Assembly (NCBI RefSeq): GCF_900108335.1
Contig: NZ_FNVT01000001.1
Location: 860,977 to 924,976 of the forward strand
Source of the DNA: Nonomuraea solani
GTDB taxonomy: Bacteria > Actinomycetota > Actinomycetes > Streptosporangiales > Streptosporangiaceae
Direction: 5' to 3'
DNA: 64,000 bases
Position 1 is the stretch's first letter; each line of letters opens with the position of its first letter. Positions 28,437 to 36,216 of this stretch are shown here, one piece after another. The translations under genes were made by a program, and so were the position numbers. The notes under the pieces were generated by a model that searched no databases, was not told where the DNA came from, and saw nothing but the letters and a program-made list of their open reading frames with translations.

Positions 28437-28759
28437 ACTCCGAACCGCGGTCGCGGGCCGAGGCGATGCTGGGCGGTGGCGGTGAGCCGGGCCAGGCGGG
28501 CCGTCTCCTCGACGAGGACCTCGCCGCCCTGGCCGGTCAGCTCGTAGTAGCGGCGGTGCCGCCCGTCCACGACCTCTTCGCCGGACACTCTGACCAGGCC
28601 CTCGCCCGCCAGGCGTTCGAGCGCGCCGTACAGGGTGCCCGCCCCCATGCGGATCCGCTCCTCCGACAGCTCCCGCACGGACTTGATCACCGCGTACCCG
28701 TGGAGCGGCCCGTCGGAGAGGGCCAGCAGGATGAGATAGCTCTGCTCTCGTAGTGCCAT
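28433..28759 (-). CDS. PadR family transcriptional regulator
   Basis: A 108-residue PadR-type winged-helix repressor. It begins MALREQSYLILLAL, then shows HGYAVIKSVRELS and the recognition region GAGTLYGALERL, with the wing RRYYELTGQG, all characteristic. PadR proteins usually repress an adjacent membrane protein or transporter gene and themselves. Here the expected partner directly downstream is missing or truncated, and the nearest other gene is the divergent GlxA-type regulator. A perfect 12-base palindrome sits two bases before its start codon and probably mediates autorepression. No ribosome binding site is evident, so the mRNA may be leaderless. Confidence 0.88.
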   Translation of the reverse strand: MALREQSYLILLALSDGPLHGYAVIKSVRELSEERIRMGAGTLYGALERLAGEGLVRVSGEEVVDGRHRRYYELTGQGGEVLVEETARLARLTATAQHRLGPRPRFGV

Positions 28760-28760
28760 G

Positions 28761-28772
28761 TCCGATATATAT
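28761..28772. promoter_or_regulatory. candidate PadR autorepressor operator
   Basis: CGATATATATCG is a perfect 12-base palindrome located immediately upstream of the padR ATG. Its alternating AT core matches the style of PadR binding sites and is unusual in this GC-rich DNA. It would block the padR promoter. Confidence 0.5.
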
Positions 28773-28872
28773 CGCCAAACGTACTATGAAGGCAAGCGCG
28801 CCCGAGGCATGTCCGGATCTGTGGGTTGATGGTCATTGCGGACCTGTGCGGCGGGCCGCGAGGCTTGGCGGT

Positions 28873-29844
28873 GTGAGAGAGCTGGTGGTGGCCGTCTATG
28901 ACGGCGTGGTGCTGCTGGACGTGGCCGGGCCGGTGCAGATCCTGCACGGGTCCCGTGGCTACCGCATCCGGCACGCCTCGATCGACGGGCGGCCCGTGCG
29001 CACCGACATCGGGCTGCCACTGGGCGTCGACCTGGCCCTGGGCGAGATCGAAGGCCCTGTCGACACGCTACTGGTGCCGGGGTACGCGCCGCCGGACGGC
29101 GACCGCCCCGGCGAGGCGTTCCTGGACCTGCTGCGCGACCTCGGCTCCCGTGCGCGCCGCGTGGCGTCGGTGTGCACGGGTGCGCTCCTGCTGGCGGAGG
29201 CCGGGCTGCTCGACGGGCGGCGGGCCACCACGCACTGGGCCGCCTGCGCCGATCTGGCGTCCCGGTTCCCGAGCGTCACCGTGGAGCCCGACGCCATCTT
29301 CGTCCGTGACGGGCCGGTCGTGACCTCGGCCGGGGTCACCGCCGGGATCGATCTGGCGCTGGCCCTGGTCGAAGAGGACCACGGGCCGGACCTCGCGCGC
29401 GCGGTGGCCAAGTACATGGTCGTGTTCCTGCAACGCCCGGGCGGCCAGTCGCAGTTCAGCGTGCGCGGGGCCGTCCCCGCGCCGCGTCACCCGGCGCTGC
29501 GGGGCCTGCTGGACATGATCGCGGCCGAACCGGCGGCCGAGCACACCCTCGCGGCGATGGCGGCCCAGATCACGGTCAGCGAGCGCCATCTGAGCCGGCT
29601 GTTCCGGCGCGAGGTCGGGCTGACCCCCGGCCAGTACGTCGAGCAGATCCGGGTCGAGGCGGCGCAGGCCCTCCTGGAGACCAGCGCCGAACCCGTGGCG
29701 TCGATCGCCCGCAGGTGCGGTCTCGGATCCGACGAGACGATGCGCCGGACGTTCCTGAAGGTCCTGGGCATCACCCCGACCGCCTACCGCCGGCGCTTTC
29801 ACAGCACCGACCATTCGCCGACCCGACCGAAGGAGACCTTATGA
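28873..29844 (+). CDS. GlxA-type AraC family transcriptional regulator (DJ-1/PfpI domain)
   Basis: A 323-residue regulator. Residues 1-~185 form a DJ-1/PfpI-like class I glutamine amidotransferase-type domain, with VASVCTGALLLAEAGLLDG around the conserved cysteine and TTHWA. The C-terminal ~100 residues are an AraC double helix-turn-helix (AAMAAQITVSERHLSRLFRREVG and SIARRCGLGS). I start at GTG 28873; an upstream extension to 28753 overlaps the padR promoter. Its stop overlaps the ATG of the HD-domain gene (ATGA), so they are co-translated and it may control that operon. The ligand is unknown. Confidence 0.88.
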   Translation: MRELVVAVYDGVVLLDVAGPVQILHGSRGYRIRHASIDGRPVRTDIGLPLGVDLALGEIEGPVDTLLVPGYAPPDGDRPGEAFLDLLRDLGSRARRVASVCTGALLLAEAGLLDGRRATTHWAACADLASRFPSVTVEPDAIFVRDGPVVTSAGVTAGIDLALALVEEDHGPDLARAVAKYMVVFLQRPGGQSQFSVRGAVPAPRHPALRGLLDMIAAEPAAEHTLAAMAAQITVSERHLSRLFRREVGLTPGQYVEQIRVEAAQALLETSAEPVASIARRCGLGSDETMRRTFLKVLGITPTAYRRRFHSTDHSPTRPKETL

Positions 29845-30587
29845 GCTCGTCCCTGGACCGCCGTACACTGCTGGGAGCCGGCCTCGCCGGCGCGGCGGGC
29901 CTGACCGCCGCCAGTGCCCCCGCGGCCGCCAGCGCTCCCGACGACCTGTCCTTTCCCGCCACCCGCGTCGCCAAGGCGGCCCGGAAGCTGGTGGCGGACG
30001 AAAAGCCGTACCTGCGCAACCACAGCCTGCGCAGCTTCCTGTTCGCCCGGGCGGTCGCCGCCCAGGTCGGCCGGCTGCCGGGCCGGGACTACGACGCCGA
30101 GGTCATGTTCCTCATCTGCGTGCTGCACGACATGGGCCTGACCGAACACGCCGACACCGGCCAGCGGTTCGAACTCGACGGCGCCGACTTCGCCGCCCGG
30201 TTCCTGGAGCGGCACGGCATCACCGACGACCGCGTCGACACCGTCTGGGACGGCATCGCCCTGCACACCTCCTTCGGCTTCAACCAGTCGCCGGTGTTCG
30301 CCCGCCGCCGCCCACCGGAGATCGCGATCGCCCAGATCGGCATCGGCGTGGACCTGACCGGCGGCCCCGGCGACCTCCCCGACGGGTACGGCGAACGCGT
30401 ACACGCCGCCTATCCCCGCCACGGCGGCGCCCGCGCCCTCACCGACGCCTTGGTCGCGCAGGGCCTGGCCGACCCGCGCAAGGCACCGCCCATGACGCTG
30501 CCCGGCGAGATCCTGCACCAGCGCCACCCCGAGGCGCCCTACATCACCTGGGAGGGCTTCCTCGCCGCCAGTGGCTGGGATGACTGA
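29841..30587 (+). CDS. HD-domain hydrolase-like protein with Tat-like signal
   Basis: A 248-residue protein with an N-terminal LDRRTLLGAG motif and Ala-rich segment resembling a Tat signal. An HD-type metal-dependent phosphohydrolase core follows, with the HD pair in CVLHDMGLTEH and other conserved histidines (NHSLRSFLFARA, ALHTSFGF). Proteins of this kind near GlxA-type regulators resemble cyanamide hydratase/HD families, but the substrate is not known. The ATG has AAGGAG upstream and overlaps the regulator stop. It is followed by two small membrane proteins in the same operon. An exported HD protein is unusual, and the signal could be vestigial. Confidence 0.75.
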   Translation: MSSSLDRRTLLGAGLAGAAGLTAASAPAAASAPDDLSFPATRVAKAARKLVADEKPYLRNHSLRSFLFARAVAAQVGRLPGRDYDAEVMFLICVLHDMGLTEHADTGQRFELDGADFAARFLERHGITDDRVDTVWDGIALHTSFGFNQSPVFARRRPPEIAIAQIGIGVDLTGGPGDLPDGYGERVHAAYPRHGGARALTDALVAQGLADPRKAPPMTLPGEILHQRHPEAPYITWEGFLAASGWDD

Positions 30588-30849
30588 ATCAGACATGAGA
30601 TCACTGCGAATCGCGGCCGGCGTCGAGGCCGTCTCCTTGATGGTGTTGCTGATCAACCTGTTCGCCACCCACATCAAGGCGATTCCGGCCCTCGTCGGCC
30701 CGCTGCACGGCGTGGCCTACCTCGCCGTCATCACGGCCACCCTGCTGGCCACCGCCTCATCCGGCGTCCGCTGGCGCGCCGCCATCCCCGCCGTCGGCGG
30801 GCTGCTCGCGCTGCGGCGACTCCGTGACCGGTCACATGCGCACGAGTGA
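30580..30849 (+). CDS. small membrane protein, DUF3817-like
   Basis: An 89-residue protein with two to three hydrophobic helices. The first resembles DUF3817 proteins (RIAAGVEAVSLMVLLINLFATHI, read in part, and GPLHGVAYLAV). The ATG overlaps the end of the HD-domain gene by eight bases, so it is part of the same operon. The function is unknown. Its end overlaps the next gene. Confidence 0.65.
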   Translation: MTESDMRSLRIAAGVEAVSLMVLLINLFATHIKAIPALVGPLHGVAYLAVITATLLATASSGVRWRAAIPAVGGLLALRRLRDRSHAHE

Positions 30850-31291
30850 GGTCGTGCTGCTGGCGACGCTGATCGTGGCGATGTTCAACGCCGGGGTCAT
30901 CTGGCTCACCCAGCTCGTGGTCTATCCCGTGTGGGCGCTGGTCGGCGAGGCGGAGTGGAGCGCCTACCACGACGCCCACAAACGGCGCCTGCCCGGTACG
31001 GCGTTCGTCCCGCACGGACTGGCCCTCCTGGGCGCCCTGCTGCTGATCGTCCTGCGGCCCGCCTACGTGCCGGGCTGGGCGGTCTGGCTCGCGTTCGCCG
31101 TCGAGGCGGTCATGCTGGCCGCGACCGCGACCTACTGGGCGCCGCTCCAGATCCGCCTCAGCCGCGGAAACGACCCCCGGCTGCTGCGCAGGCTGCTCGC
31201 CACCCACTGGATCCGGGCCGGGCTGGTCACCGTGTTCGGCGCGCTGCTGTGCTGGATGGTGATGCTCGCCCTCGATCAGCTCGGGCGGTAG
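30836..31291 (+). CDS. integral membrane protein, DUF1772-like
   Basis: A protein of about 151 residues with four predicted transmembrane helices and a central conserved-looking segment, WSAYHDAHKRRLPG. It may be related to DUF1772/anthrone oxygenase-like membrane proteins, but I am not certain. The start is ATG 30836 or GTG 30824; both overlap the preceding gene. It is last in the GlxA-HD-membrane operon, and its 3-prime end overlaps the convergent metallo-beta-lactamase gene by 16 bases. Confidence 0.6.
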   Translation: MRTSEVVLLATLIVAMFNAGVIWLTQLVVYPVWALVGEAEWSAYHDAHKRRLPGTAFVPHGLALLGALLLIVLRPAYVPGWAVWLAFAVEAVMLAATATYWAPLQIRLSRGNDPRLLRRLLATHWIRAGLVTVFGALLCWMVMLALDQLGR

Positions 31292-32082
31292 CGGCCGAAC
31301 TCCCAGGGGTCGTGGGCGCTCACGAGCGACACCTGGTCGCCGTGCCGGCGGACGAGCTCGCGCAGCCGGGCCTGGGTGCCGAGCCGCAGGTCGTGGTGGA
31401 CCTCCGAACTGGTCTGCACGAGGTCGAGCAGCGGATGCGGATGCGGATCCTCATCCAGCTCCCGGTGGTAGTAGTAGGCGTCGCCGCAGTGCAGCAGCCA
31501 GCGGTCGCCGTCGTGCACCGCGACCCCCATGTGCCCGGCCGTGTGACCGCCGAGCGGCACCAGACGGAACTCGGGCGGCAGGCCCACAGGCCGCAGGGAG
31601 GTGAAGCCGTACCAGTCGTCACCTGAGCCCGCGTCCGGGTAGGTCACCCAGTTCGGGCCGTGCGCCCAGTGGGCCGGGCGGTAGCGGAAGCTGGGCGCCT
31701 CGCCGAGCGCCGCGTCCAGTTCGGTGGCCAGCACGTGGACCTGGGCCTCGGGAAAGTCGGGCAGGCCGCCGCAGTGGTCCACGTCCAGGTGGGTCACGAT
31801 GATGTGGCGTACGTCGCCCGGGTCGTACCCCAGCCGCGCCACCTGCCGGACGGCGGTCTCGTCCTCGTCCAGCACGGGCTGGGACAGCTCGACCCAGTCG
31901 GCCCCGAGGGTGTCGCCGGGACGGCGCACGTCCTCCAGGCCGAGCCCGGTTTCGATGAGGACCAGCCCATCGGAGCCGGTCTCGGCCAGGAGGCAGTGGT
32001 TGACGGCGTGCGCGGCGGCCGGGCCCTGGTAGGTGGGTTCGATGCGCCGTACGGACCCGCAGTTGAGGTGGTGGATCTGCAT
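31276..32082 (-). CDS. metallo-beta-lactamase fold hydrolase (lactonase-like)
   Basis: A 268-residue MBL-fold protein of the N-acyl homoserine lactonase-like group. The zinc motif is THLDVDHCGG (HxDxDH variant of HxHxDH), followed by GGHTAGHMG, the aspartate in LHCGDAYYY and a C-terminal histidine in SAHDPWEF. It probably hydrolyses a lactone or related ester; quorum quenching is only one possibility. I start at ATG 32082, because the upstream extension crosses the divergent promoter. It is divergent from a MerR gene whose perfect operator lies between them. Confidence 0.8.
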   Translation of the reverse strand: MQIHHLNCGSVRRIEPTYQGPAAAHAVNHCLLAETGSDGLVLIETGLGLEDVRRPGDTLGADWVELSQPVLDEDETAVRQVARLGYDPGDVRHIIVTHLDVDHCGGLPDFPEAQVHVLATELDAALGEAPSFRYRPAHWAHGPNWVTYPDAGSGDDWYGFTSLRPVGLPPEFRLVPLGGHTAGHMGVAVHDGDRWLLHCGDAYYYHRELDEDPHPHPLLDLVQTSSEVHHDLRLGTQARLRELVRRHGDQVSLVSAHDPWEFGRYRPS

Positions 32083-32097
32083 GGCGGCTAGCCTGCT

Positions 32098-32117
32098 ACT
32101 TGAAGCGCGGTTCAAGT
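32098..32117. promoter_or_regulatory. MerR-type operator in divergent promoter
   Basis: ACTTGAA (32098-32104) and TTCAAGT (32111-32117) form a perfect seven-base inverted repeat with a six-base spacer. It is centred in the 47-base gap between the lactonase-like and MerR genes. This is the expected site for the adjacent MerR protein, in the spacer of an elongated promoter. Confidence 0.6.
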
Positions 32118-32129
32118 CAAGGAGGCAGG

Positions 32130-32510
32130 GTGGGCGAGCTGCTGGACATCGCACAGGTGGCCGAGCGCACCGGGCTGGCGGCGTCGGCGCTGCGGTTCTA
32201 CGAGAAGCGGGGCCTGATCGACTCGGCGGGACGCAACGGGCTGCGCCGGACGTACCGGCCGGAGGTGCTCGACCGTCTCACCTTCATCCGCTGCGCCCGC
32301 GACGCCGGGTTCACCATCGCCGAGATCGCCAGATTCATCCAGGCGGACCCCGGCGACCAGGAGCTACGTGCCCATCTGGCCGCCAGGGCCAGGCGGCTGG
32401 AGGAGGACATCGCCCGCCTGACGGGCATGCGCGACGGCCTCCGCCATGCCACGACCTGCACGCACGAGCCCCTCGTGGAATGCCCCGACTTCAAGAAGAC
32501 CTTCAGGTGA
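32130..32510 (+). CDS. MerR family transcriptional regulator
   Basis: A 126-residue MerR protein. The N-terminal helix-turn-helix and wing (DIAQVAERTGLAASALRFYEKRGL) and second recognition element (RNGLRRTYRPEV) are clear, followed by the dimerisation coiled coil. The C-terminus has two cysteines, CTHEPLVECPDF, a metal- or redox-sensing type pattern that does not match the SoxR iron-sulfur spacing. The start is GTG 32130 after GGAGG. It probably controls itself and the divergent metallo-beta-lactamase gene through the 32098 palindrome. Confidence 0.88.
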   Translation: MGELLDIAQVAERTGLAASALRFYEKRGLIDSAGRNGLRRTYRPEVLDRLTFIRCARDAGFTIAEIARFIQADPGDQELRAHLAARARRLEEDIARLTGMRDGLRHATTCTHEPLVECPDFKKTFR

Positions 32511-32562
32511 CCGCCGTCTCGTCGTCGAGCAGCGGCATCAGGTCTTCGACGATCAAGCTCAT
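32503..32562 (-). CDS. possible 19-residue peptide coupled to the ABC permease gene
   Basis: An ATG overlaps the stop of the ABC-2 permease gene (ATGA). It opens a frame encoding MSLIVEDLMPLLDDETAVT, ending at 32503 and overlapping the MerR gene end. The acidic composition and coupled start look deliberate, but so short a frame can arise by chance or be the remnant of a deleted third operon gene. Confidence 0.25.
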   Translation of the reverse strand: MSLIVEDLMPLLDDETAVT

Positions 32563-33278
32563 CGGCGGGGCTCCCAGCGGAAGATGCGGGTCGCCAGCGC
32601 GACGGCGACGACGACCCAGGCGAGTGAGGGCGCCAGGAGCAGCAGGGAGTCCGTGACGGCGACGCCGCCGTTCCAGGCGTTGACGGCCAGCTCGGCGGCC
32701 GAGCCGCCGGGGAGCAGCCGCTTGAGCAGGGTGAGGTCCTCGGTGCCGGCGATCCCCACCCAGGTCACCACGGCGATGACGCCGAGGCTGACGGGCAGCG
32801 TGGTCACCTGGGCGTGCTCGGGGGAGTTCGTCACTCCCGCCGTGGCCAGTCCCAGGCCGAGCATCATGACCGTCATCGCGAGCACGGCCGCCGCCAGGAG
32901 GAGGACGTTGTCCGGCCGGCCGGTGACCGCGCCCAGCACGGTCATGATCACGGCCACCTGGACCAGCGAGATGACGGTGATCGGGAGGAGCAGCCCCGAG
33001 AGGATGCCGCTGTCGCTCGCCGCCGTGGAGCGCAGCCGTTTGAGGAAGAGGTTCTGGCGGCGGGCGGCCAGCGTGGTCACCGAGGTGGTGTAGAGCCCGA
33101 ACGCACCGACGGTGGCCATCACCACCGCCGCGATGTATCCGAGGCTGCCCAGGGCCGCGAAGCCCTCGTGCTGGTAGATGAAGAAGCCGCTGACCACGGC
33201 GGGCATGACGAGACCGGTGACCAGGACCAGCCGGTTTCTGAAGATCTGGATCAGCTCGCTGCGAGCGATCGAGAGCAT
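32559..33278 (-). CDS. ABC-2 type exporter permease
   Basis: A 239-residue ABC-2 family membrane protein with about six helices. It starts MLSIARSELIQIFRNRLVLV, typical of drug or antibiotic exporters of the DrrB type. It follows the ATPase gene by 17 bases on the same strand, so the two form a complete exporter. I start at ATG 33278; a longer frame to 33668 is antisense to the ATPase gene. The substrate is unknown. No immunity or biosynthetic genes are nearby. Confidence 0.85.
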   Translation of the reverse strand: MLSIARSELIQIFRNRLVLVTGLVMPAVVSGFFIYQHEGFAALGSLGYIAAVVMATVGAFGLYTTSVTTLAARRQNLFLKRLRSTAASDSGILSGLLLPITVISLVQVAVIMTVLGAVTGRPDNVLLLAAAVLAMTVMMLGLGLATAGVTNSPEHAQVTTLPVSLGVIAVVTWVGIAGTEDLTLLKRLLPGGSAAELAVNAWNGGVAVTDSLLLLAPSLAWVVVAVALATRIFRWEPRR

Positions 33279-33295
33279 GGCGAAGATCCTCTTTT

Positions 33296-34171
33296 CTAGA
33301 TGTCGAGGGCGCGGAAGACGTCGTCGAGCCGGGTCGGTCCCGCTTCGAGGTCCCGCAGCTCCACCGCGTGGTCCTGGGCCCAGCGGAGCAGGGTGTGCAG
33401 GTCCTTCTGCAGGCCGAAGGTCTCGATGAGGACCTTCCCTTCGCTCTCGCGCGCGGCCCGCAGCGGCAGCGCGGGTGCGGAGGCGGGCAGGGAGAAGCGG
33501 ATGGCGGCGGGCAGGGTACGCGTCAGCTCGGAGACGGTCCCTTCCCGGTGGAAGGTGCCCCGGTGCATGAGCCCGATGCGGTCGGCGCGCTGCTGCGCCT
33601 CCTCCAGGTAGTGCGTGGTGAGGACGATGGTGGAGCCGTCCTCGCGCATCCTGTCCACGGCCTCCCACAGATCGTCCCTGGACTGGATGTCCAGGCCGGT
33701 GGTGGGCTCGTCCAGGAAGATCAGCTCTGGTGTCCCGTAGACGGCGGTGGCGAAGTCGAGTCGCCTTTTCTCGCCGCCGGAGAGCTGGGCCACCTTGGTG
33801 CCGGCCTTGCGGGTCAGGTCGACGATGCCGAGGACGCGGTCGGCGTCGTCGGTGCGCTGGGTGAGCCCGCCGATCAGGCGGACGGACTCGCCTACCGTCA
33901 GATCCGGCGAGAATCCGCTCTCCTGCAGCATGATCCCCATCCGGGGCCGCACGGCCCGCCGGTCGCGCGGGCTCTGCCCGAAGACCCGCACGGTGCCCGA
34001 GGTGGCCGTGCGGTGACCTTCGATGATCTCCAGGGTCGAGGTCTTCCCCGCCCCGTTCGTGCCGAGCAGGGCGTAGAGCTCGCCACGGCGTACCTGGAAG
34101 GACAGGTCTTTCACGGCGTGGAAGTCGCCGTAGGTGAGGTTGAGACGTTCGACGTCGATGACGGAGGACAT
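33296..34171 (-). CDS. ABC exporter ATP-binding protein (DrrA-like)
   Basis: A 291-residue ATPase. It has Walker A GTNGAGKTST, the Q-loop segment MLQESGFSPDLTV, signature LSGGEKRRLDFA, Walker B LIFLDEPTTGLD and the H-loop LTTHYLEEA. A C-terminal extension of ~70 residues is typical of DrrA-type exporters. It is partner to the permease at 32559. It is divergent from the response regulator at 34310, with inverted repeats between them that could allow the regulator to control the exporter. Confidence 0.92.
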   Translation of the reverse strand: MSSVIDVERLNLTYGDFHAVKDLSFQVRRGELYALLGTNGAGKTSTLEIIEGHRTATSGTVRVFGQSPRDRRAVRPRMGIMLQESGFSPDLTVGESVRLIGGLTQRTDDADRVLGIVDLTRKAGTKVAQLSGGEKRRLDFATAVYGTPELIFLDEPTTGLDIQSRDDLWEAVDRMREDGSTIVLTTHYLEEAQQRADRIGLMHRGTFHREGTVSELTRTLPAAIRFSLPASAPALPLRAARESEGKVLIETFGLQKDLHTLLRWAQDHAVELRDLEAGPTRLDDVFRALDI

Positions 34172-34202
34172 GCCGTCGATCTCAGCCGTCGCCGCGCCTC
34201 TT

Positions 34203-34251
34203 CACCAGTGTGACCACGTCATGACGAACGCATGACGCCGCGTCACTGGTG
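34203..34251. promoter_or_regulatory. nested inverted repeats between exporter and response regulator genes
   Basis: CACCAGTG (34203-34210) and CACTGGTG (34244-34251) are a perfect eight-base inverted repeat 33 bases apart. Between them lies a perfect ten-base palindrome, CGTCATGACG (34217-34226), and a second half-copy CATGACG (34231-34237). The block could bind the adjacent response regulator. Confidence 0.45.
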
Positions 34252-34309
34252 GTACGACGGGACCGGAAGAATACTGGGCAGTCCGTCTGAGACGTGGAAG
34301 GACCGACCG

Positions 34310-34912
34310 ATGACCACCGTGGTGCTCGCCGACGACGAGGCGCTTCTCCGCAAGGCGCTGGCGGCGCTGCTCCCTCTCGAAGGCGAGATCACCGTGCTCG
34401 CCGAAGCGGAGGACGGTGAGTCGGCCGTCGAGGCGACGCTGCGGCACCGGCCCGACGTGCTCGTCATCGACCTGGAGATGCCCGGCGTCGACGGGCTCGG
34501 CGCCGTCGCGGAGATCCGCCGCGAGCGCCCTGACCAGGTGATCCTCATGCTGACCCGGCACGCCAGGCCCGGCGTGCTCCGCAAGGCGCTGAAGCTCGGC
34601 GTGCAGGGGTTCGTCAGCAAGTCCGCCGAGCCGGCGCACATCGTCTCGGTCATCACGACGCTGCACGAGGGGAGGCGGTGGATCGACCCGGACGTCTCGG
34701 CGCTCGCCGTCGTCGACGACTGCCCGCTCACCGACCGCGAGATCGACGTGCTGCGGGTGACGAGCGAGGGCTACTCGGTCGCCGACATCGCCGGTCGCCT
34801 CCACCTGGCGGAGGGCACGGTGCGCAACTACCTCTCCAACGCGATGCAGAAGACCCAGACCAAGACCCGGCACGAGGCGGCACGTTACGCGCGCGAGCAC
34901 GACTGGTTGTGA
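34310..34912 (+). CDS. NarL/LuxR-family response regulator (orphan)
   Basis: A 200-residue response regulator. The receiver domain has the acidic pair DDE (near residue 9), the phosphoacceptor aspartate in DVLVIDLEMPG (about residue 52) and the conserved lysine in FVSKSAEP. The C-terminal LuxR helix-turn-helix is LTDREIDVLRVTSEGYSVADIA. It resembles DesR-type regulators of membrane stress. No histidine kinase gene is adjacent. The ATG follows GGAAGGA. It is divergent from an ABC exporter, and its stop is two bases from the convergent GH28 gene end. Confidence 0.9.
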   Translation: MTTVVLADDEALLRKALAALLPLEGEITVLAEAEDGESAVEATLRHRPDVLVIDLEMPGVDGLGAVAEIRRERPDQVILMLTRHARPGVLRKALKLGVQGFVSKSAEPAHIVSVITTLHEGRRWIDPDVSALAVVDDCPLTDREIDVLRVTSEGYSVADIAGRLHLAEGTVRNYLSNAMQKTQTKTRHEAARYAREHDWL

Positions 34913-34914
34913 GG

Positions 34915-36216
34915 TCAGGCGCCGCCCACGGTGACCCCCCTGACCGAGAGCCCTTCGACGTCGCAGGCCACGTCCGCGCGTTCCACGTGCGCGAACGTGC
35001 TGTCCCTGATGCTGATGTCGCGCAGCGGCTGCTCGGGATAGCCCCGCAGCAGGTACGCGCTCCGCGTGCGATCGCTGCGCACCCCCGACACGCTGACGTT
35101 GCGGATGGGCGGCGGGTCGTCGCCGTTGTGCCCGTCACCGTGGTAGAGGTCGATCGACACGGCCTCCTTGGTCAGCTCGCTGATCTCGACGTCGTCCACG
35201 AACACGTTCTCCACGAACCCGCCGCGCACCGAGTTCGTCTTAATGTAGAGCCCGAAGTACAGCCCGGGCCCACCCCACCGGCACCGGCGCACGAACACGT
35301 TCCTGATGCCGCCGGTCGTGTCCGTGCCGATCGCGACGGACCCGTACCGGTAGCGCATGTCGCAGTCCTCGATCAGGACGTCCTCGCACGGCACCCCCAC
35401 CCGCCGCCCGTCGGGGCCCCGGCCCGCCTTGATGGCGATACAGTCGTCGCCCACGTCGAACACGCACCCCGAGATGACCACCGACCGGCACGACTCGGGG
35501 TCGCAGCCGTCGTTGTTGGGGCCCCGCGAGTGGATCGACACGTTCCTGACGAGTACGTTCTCGCACCGTACGGGGTGGATCTCCCACATCGGCGAGCGCT
35601 CGACGCGCACGCCCTCCACGAGCACGTTCCGGCACAGGTACGGCTGGATCATGTTCGGCCGGAAATAGTGCCCGGCGCCGAAGACGCGCTCTTCGACCGG
35701 CACCCCGTCCGCCGCCATGCGCTGCAGCTCGGCCCAGTCCTCGGCCTCGTGCGGCATGCCCTCCCGGTAGCCGAACTCCGGCGTGCCCACCCACGGCCAC
35801 CAGTGCTCGGGCCCGGCCTGGCCGTCGAGGACGCCGGCGCCGGTGATCGCGATGTTCTCCTGGCCGTAGGCGTAAATGAAGGGGGAGTAGTTGTAGCACT
35901 CGATGGCCGAGAAGCGGGTGAAGACGGCCGGCAGATAGTCGGCCGGGTCGGTGCTGAACAGGATGCGGGCGCCCGCCTCCACGTGCAGGTCCACGTTGCT
36001 GAGCAGGTGGATCGCCCCAGTGGGGTAGGTTCCCGGCGGCACACGGACGTGGCCGCCGCCCGCCTCGTGGCAGGCCGCGATGGCGGCGCGGAACGCCTCG
36101 GTCCACGTGTCCCCGCCGCCGTAGGAGGTGACGTCGAACCAGCGGTCGGGGAACTCGGGCGGCCGCACCCGGTCACGGAGCTCGTCCGCGTACCGCCAGG
36201 CCTCTTCCTCTGTCAT
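34915..36216 (-). CDS. cytoplasmic GH28 polygalacturonase-like enzyme
   Basis: A 433-residue GH28 protein with the motif series NNDGCDPES, GDDCIAIKAG, GSVAIGTDTTGG and YIKT. It has no signal peptide (MTEEEAWRYADEL), in contrast to the Tat-exported paralogue at 8424, so it probably acts as an exo-enzyme on imported galacturonides. The ATG overlaps the stop of the preceding gene (ATGA) and has AGGAAGG upstream. It is the last gene of the 13-gene minus-strand operon that begins at the pectate lyase. RG-II and rhamnogalacturonan substrates are both plausible. Confidence 0.9.
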   Translation of the reverse strand: MTEEEAWRYADELRDRVRPPEFPDRWFDVTSYGGGDTWTEAFRAAIAACHEAGGGHVRVPPGTYPTGAIHLLSNVDLHVEAGARILFSTDPADYLPAVFTRFSAIECYNYSPFIYAYGQENIAITGAGVLDGQAGPEHWWPWVGTPEFGYREGMPHEAEDWAELQRMAADGVPVEERVFGAGHYFRPNMIQPYLCRNVLVEGVRVERSPMWEIHPVRCENVLVRNVSIHSRGPNNDGCDPESCRSVVISGCVFDVGDDCIAIKAGRGPDGRRVGVPCEDVLIEDCDMRYRYGSVAIGTDTTGGIRNVFVRRCRWGGPGLYFGLYIKTNSVRGGFVENVFVDDVEISELTKEAVSIDLYHGDGHNGDDPPPIRNVSVSGVRSDRTRSAYLLRGYPEQPLRDISIRDSTFAHVERADVACDVEGLSVRGVTVGGA

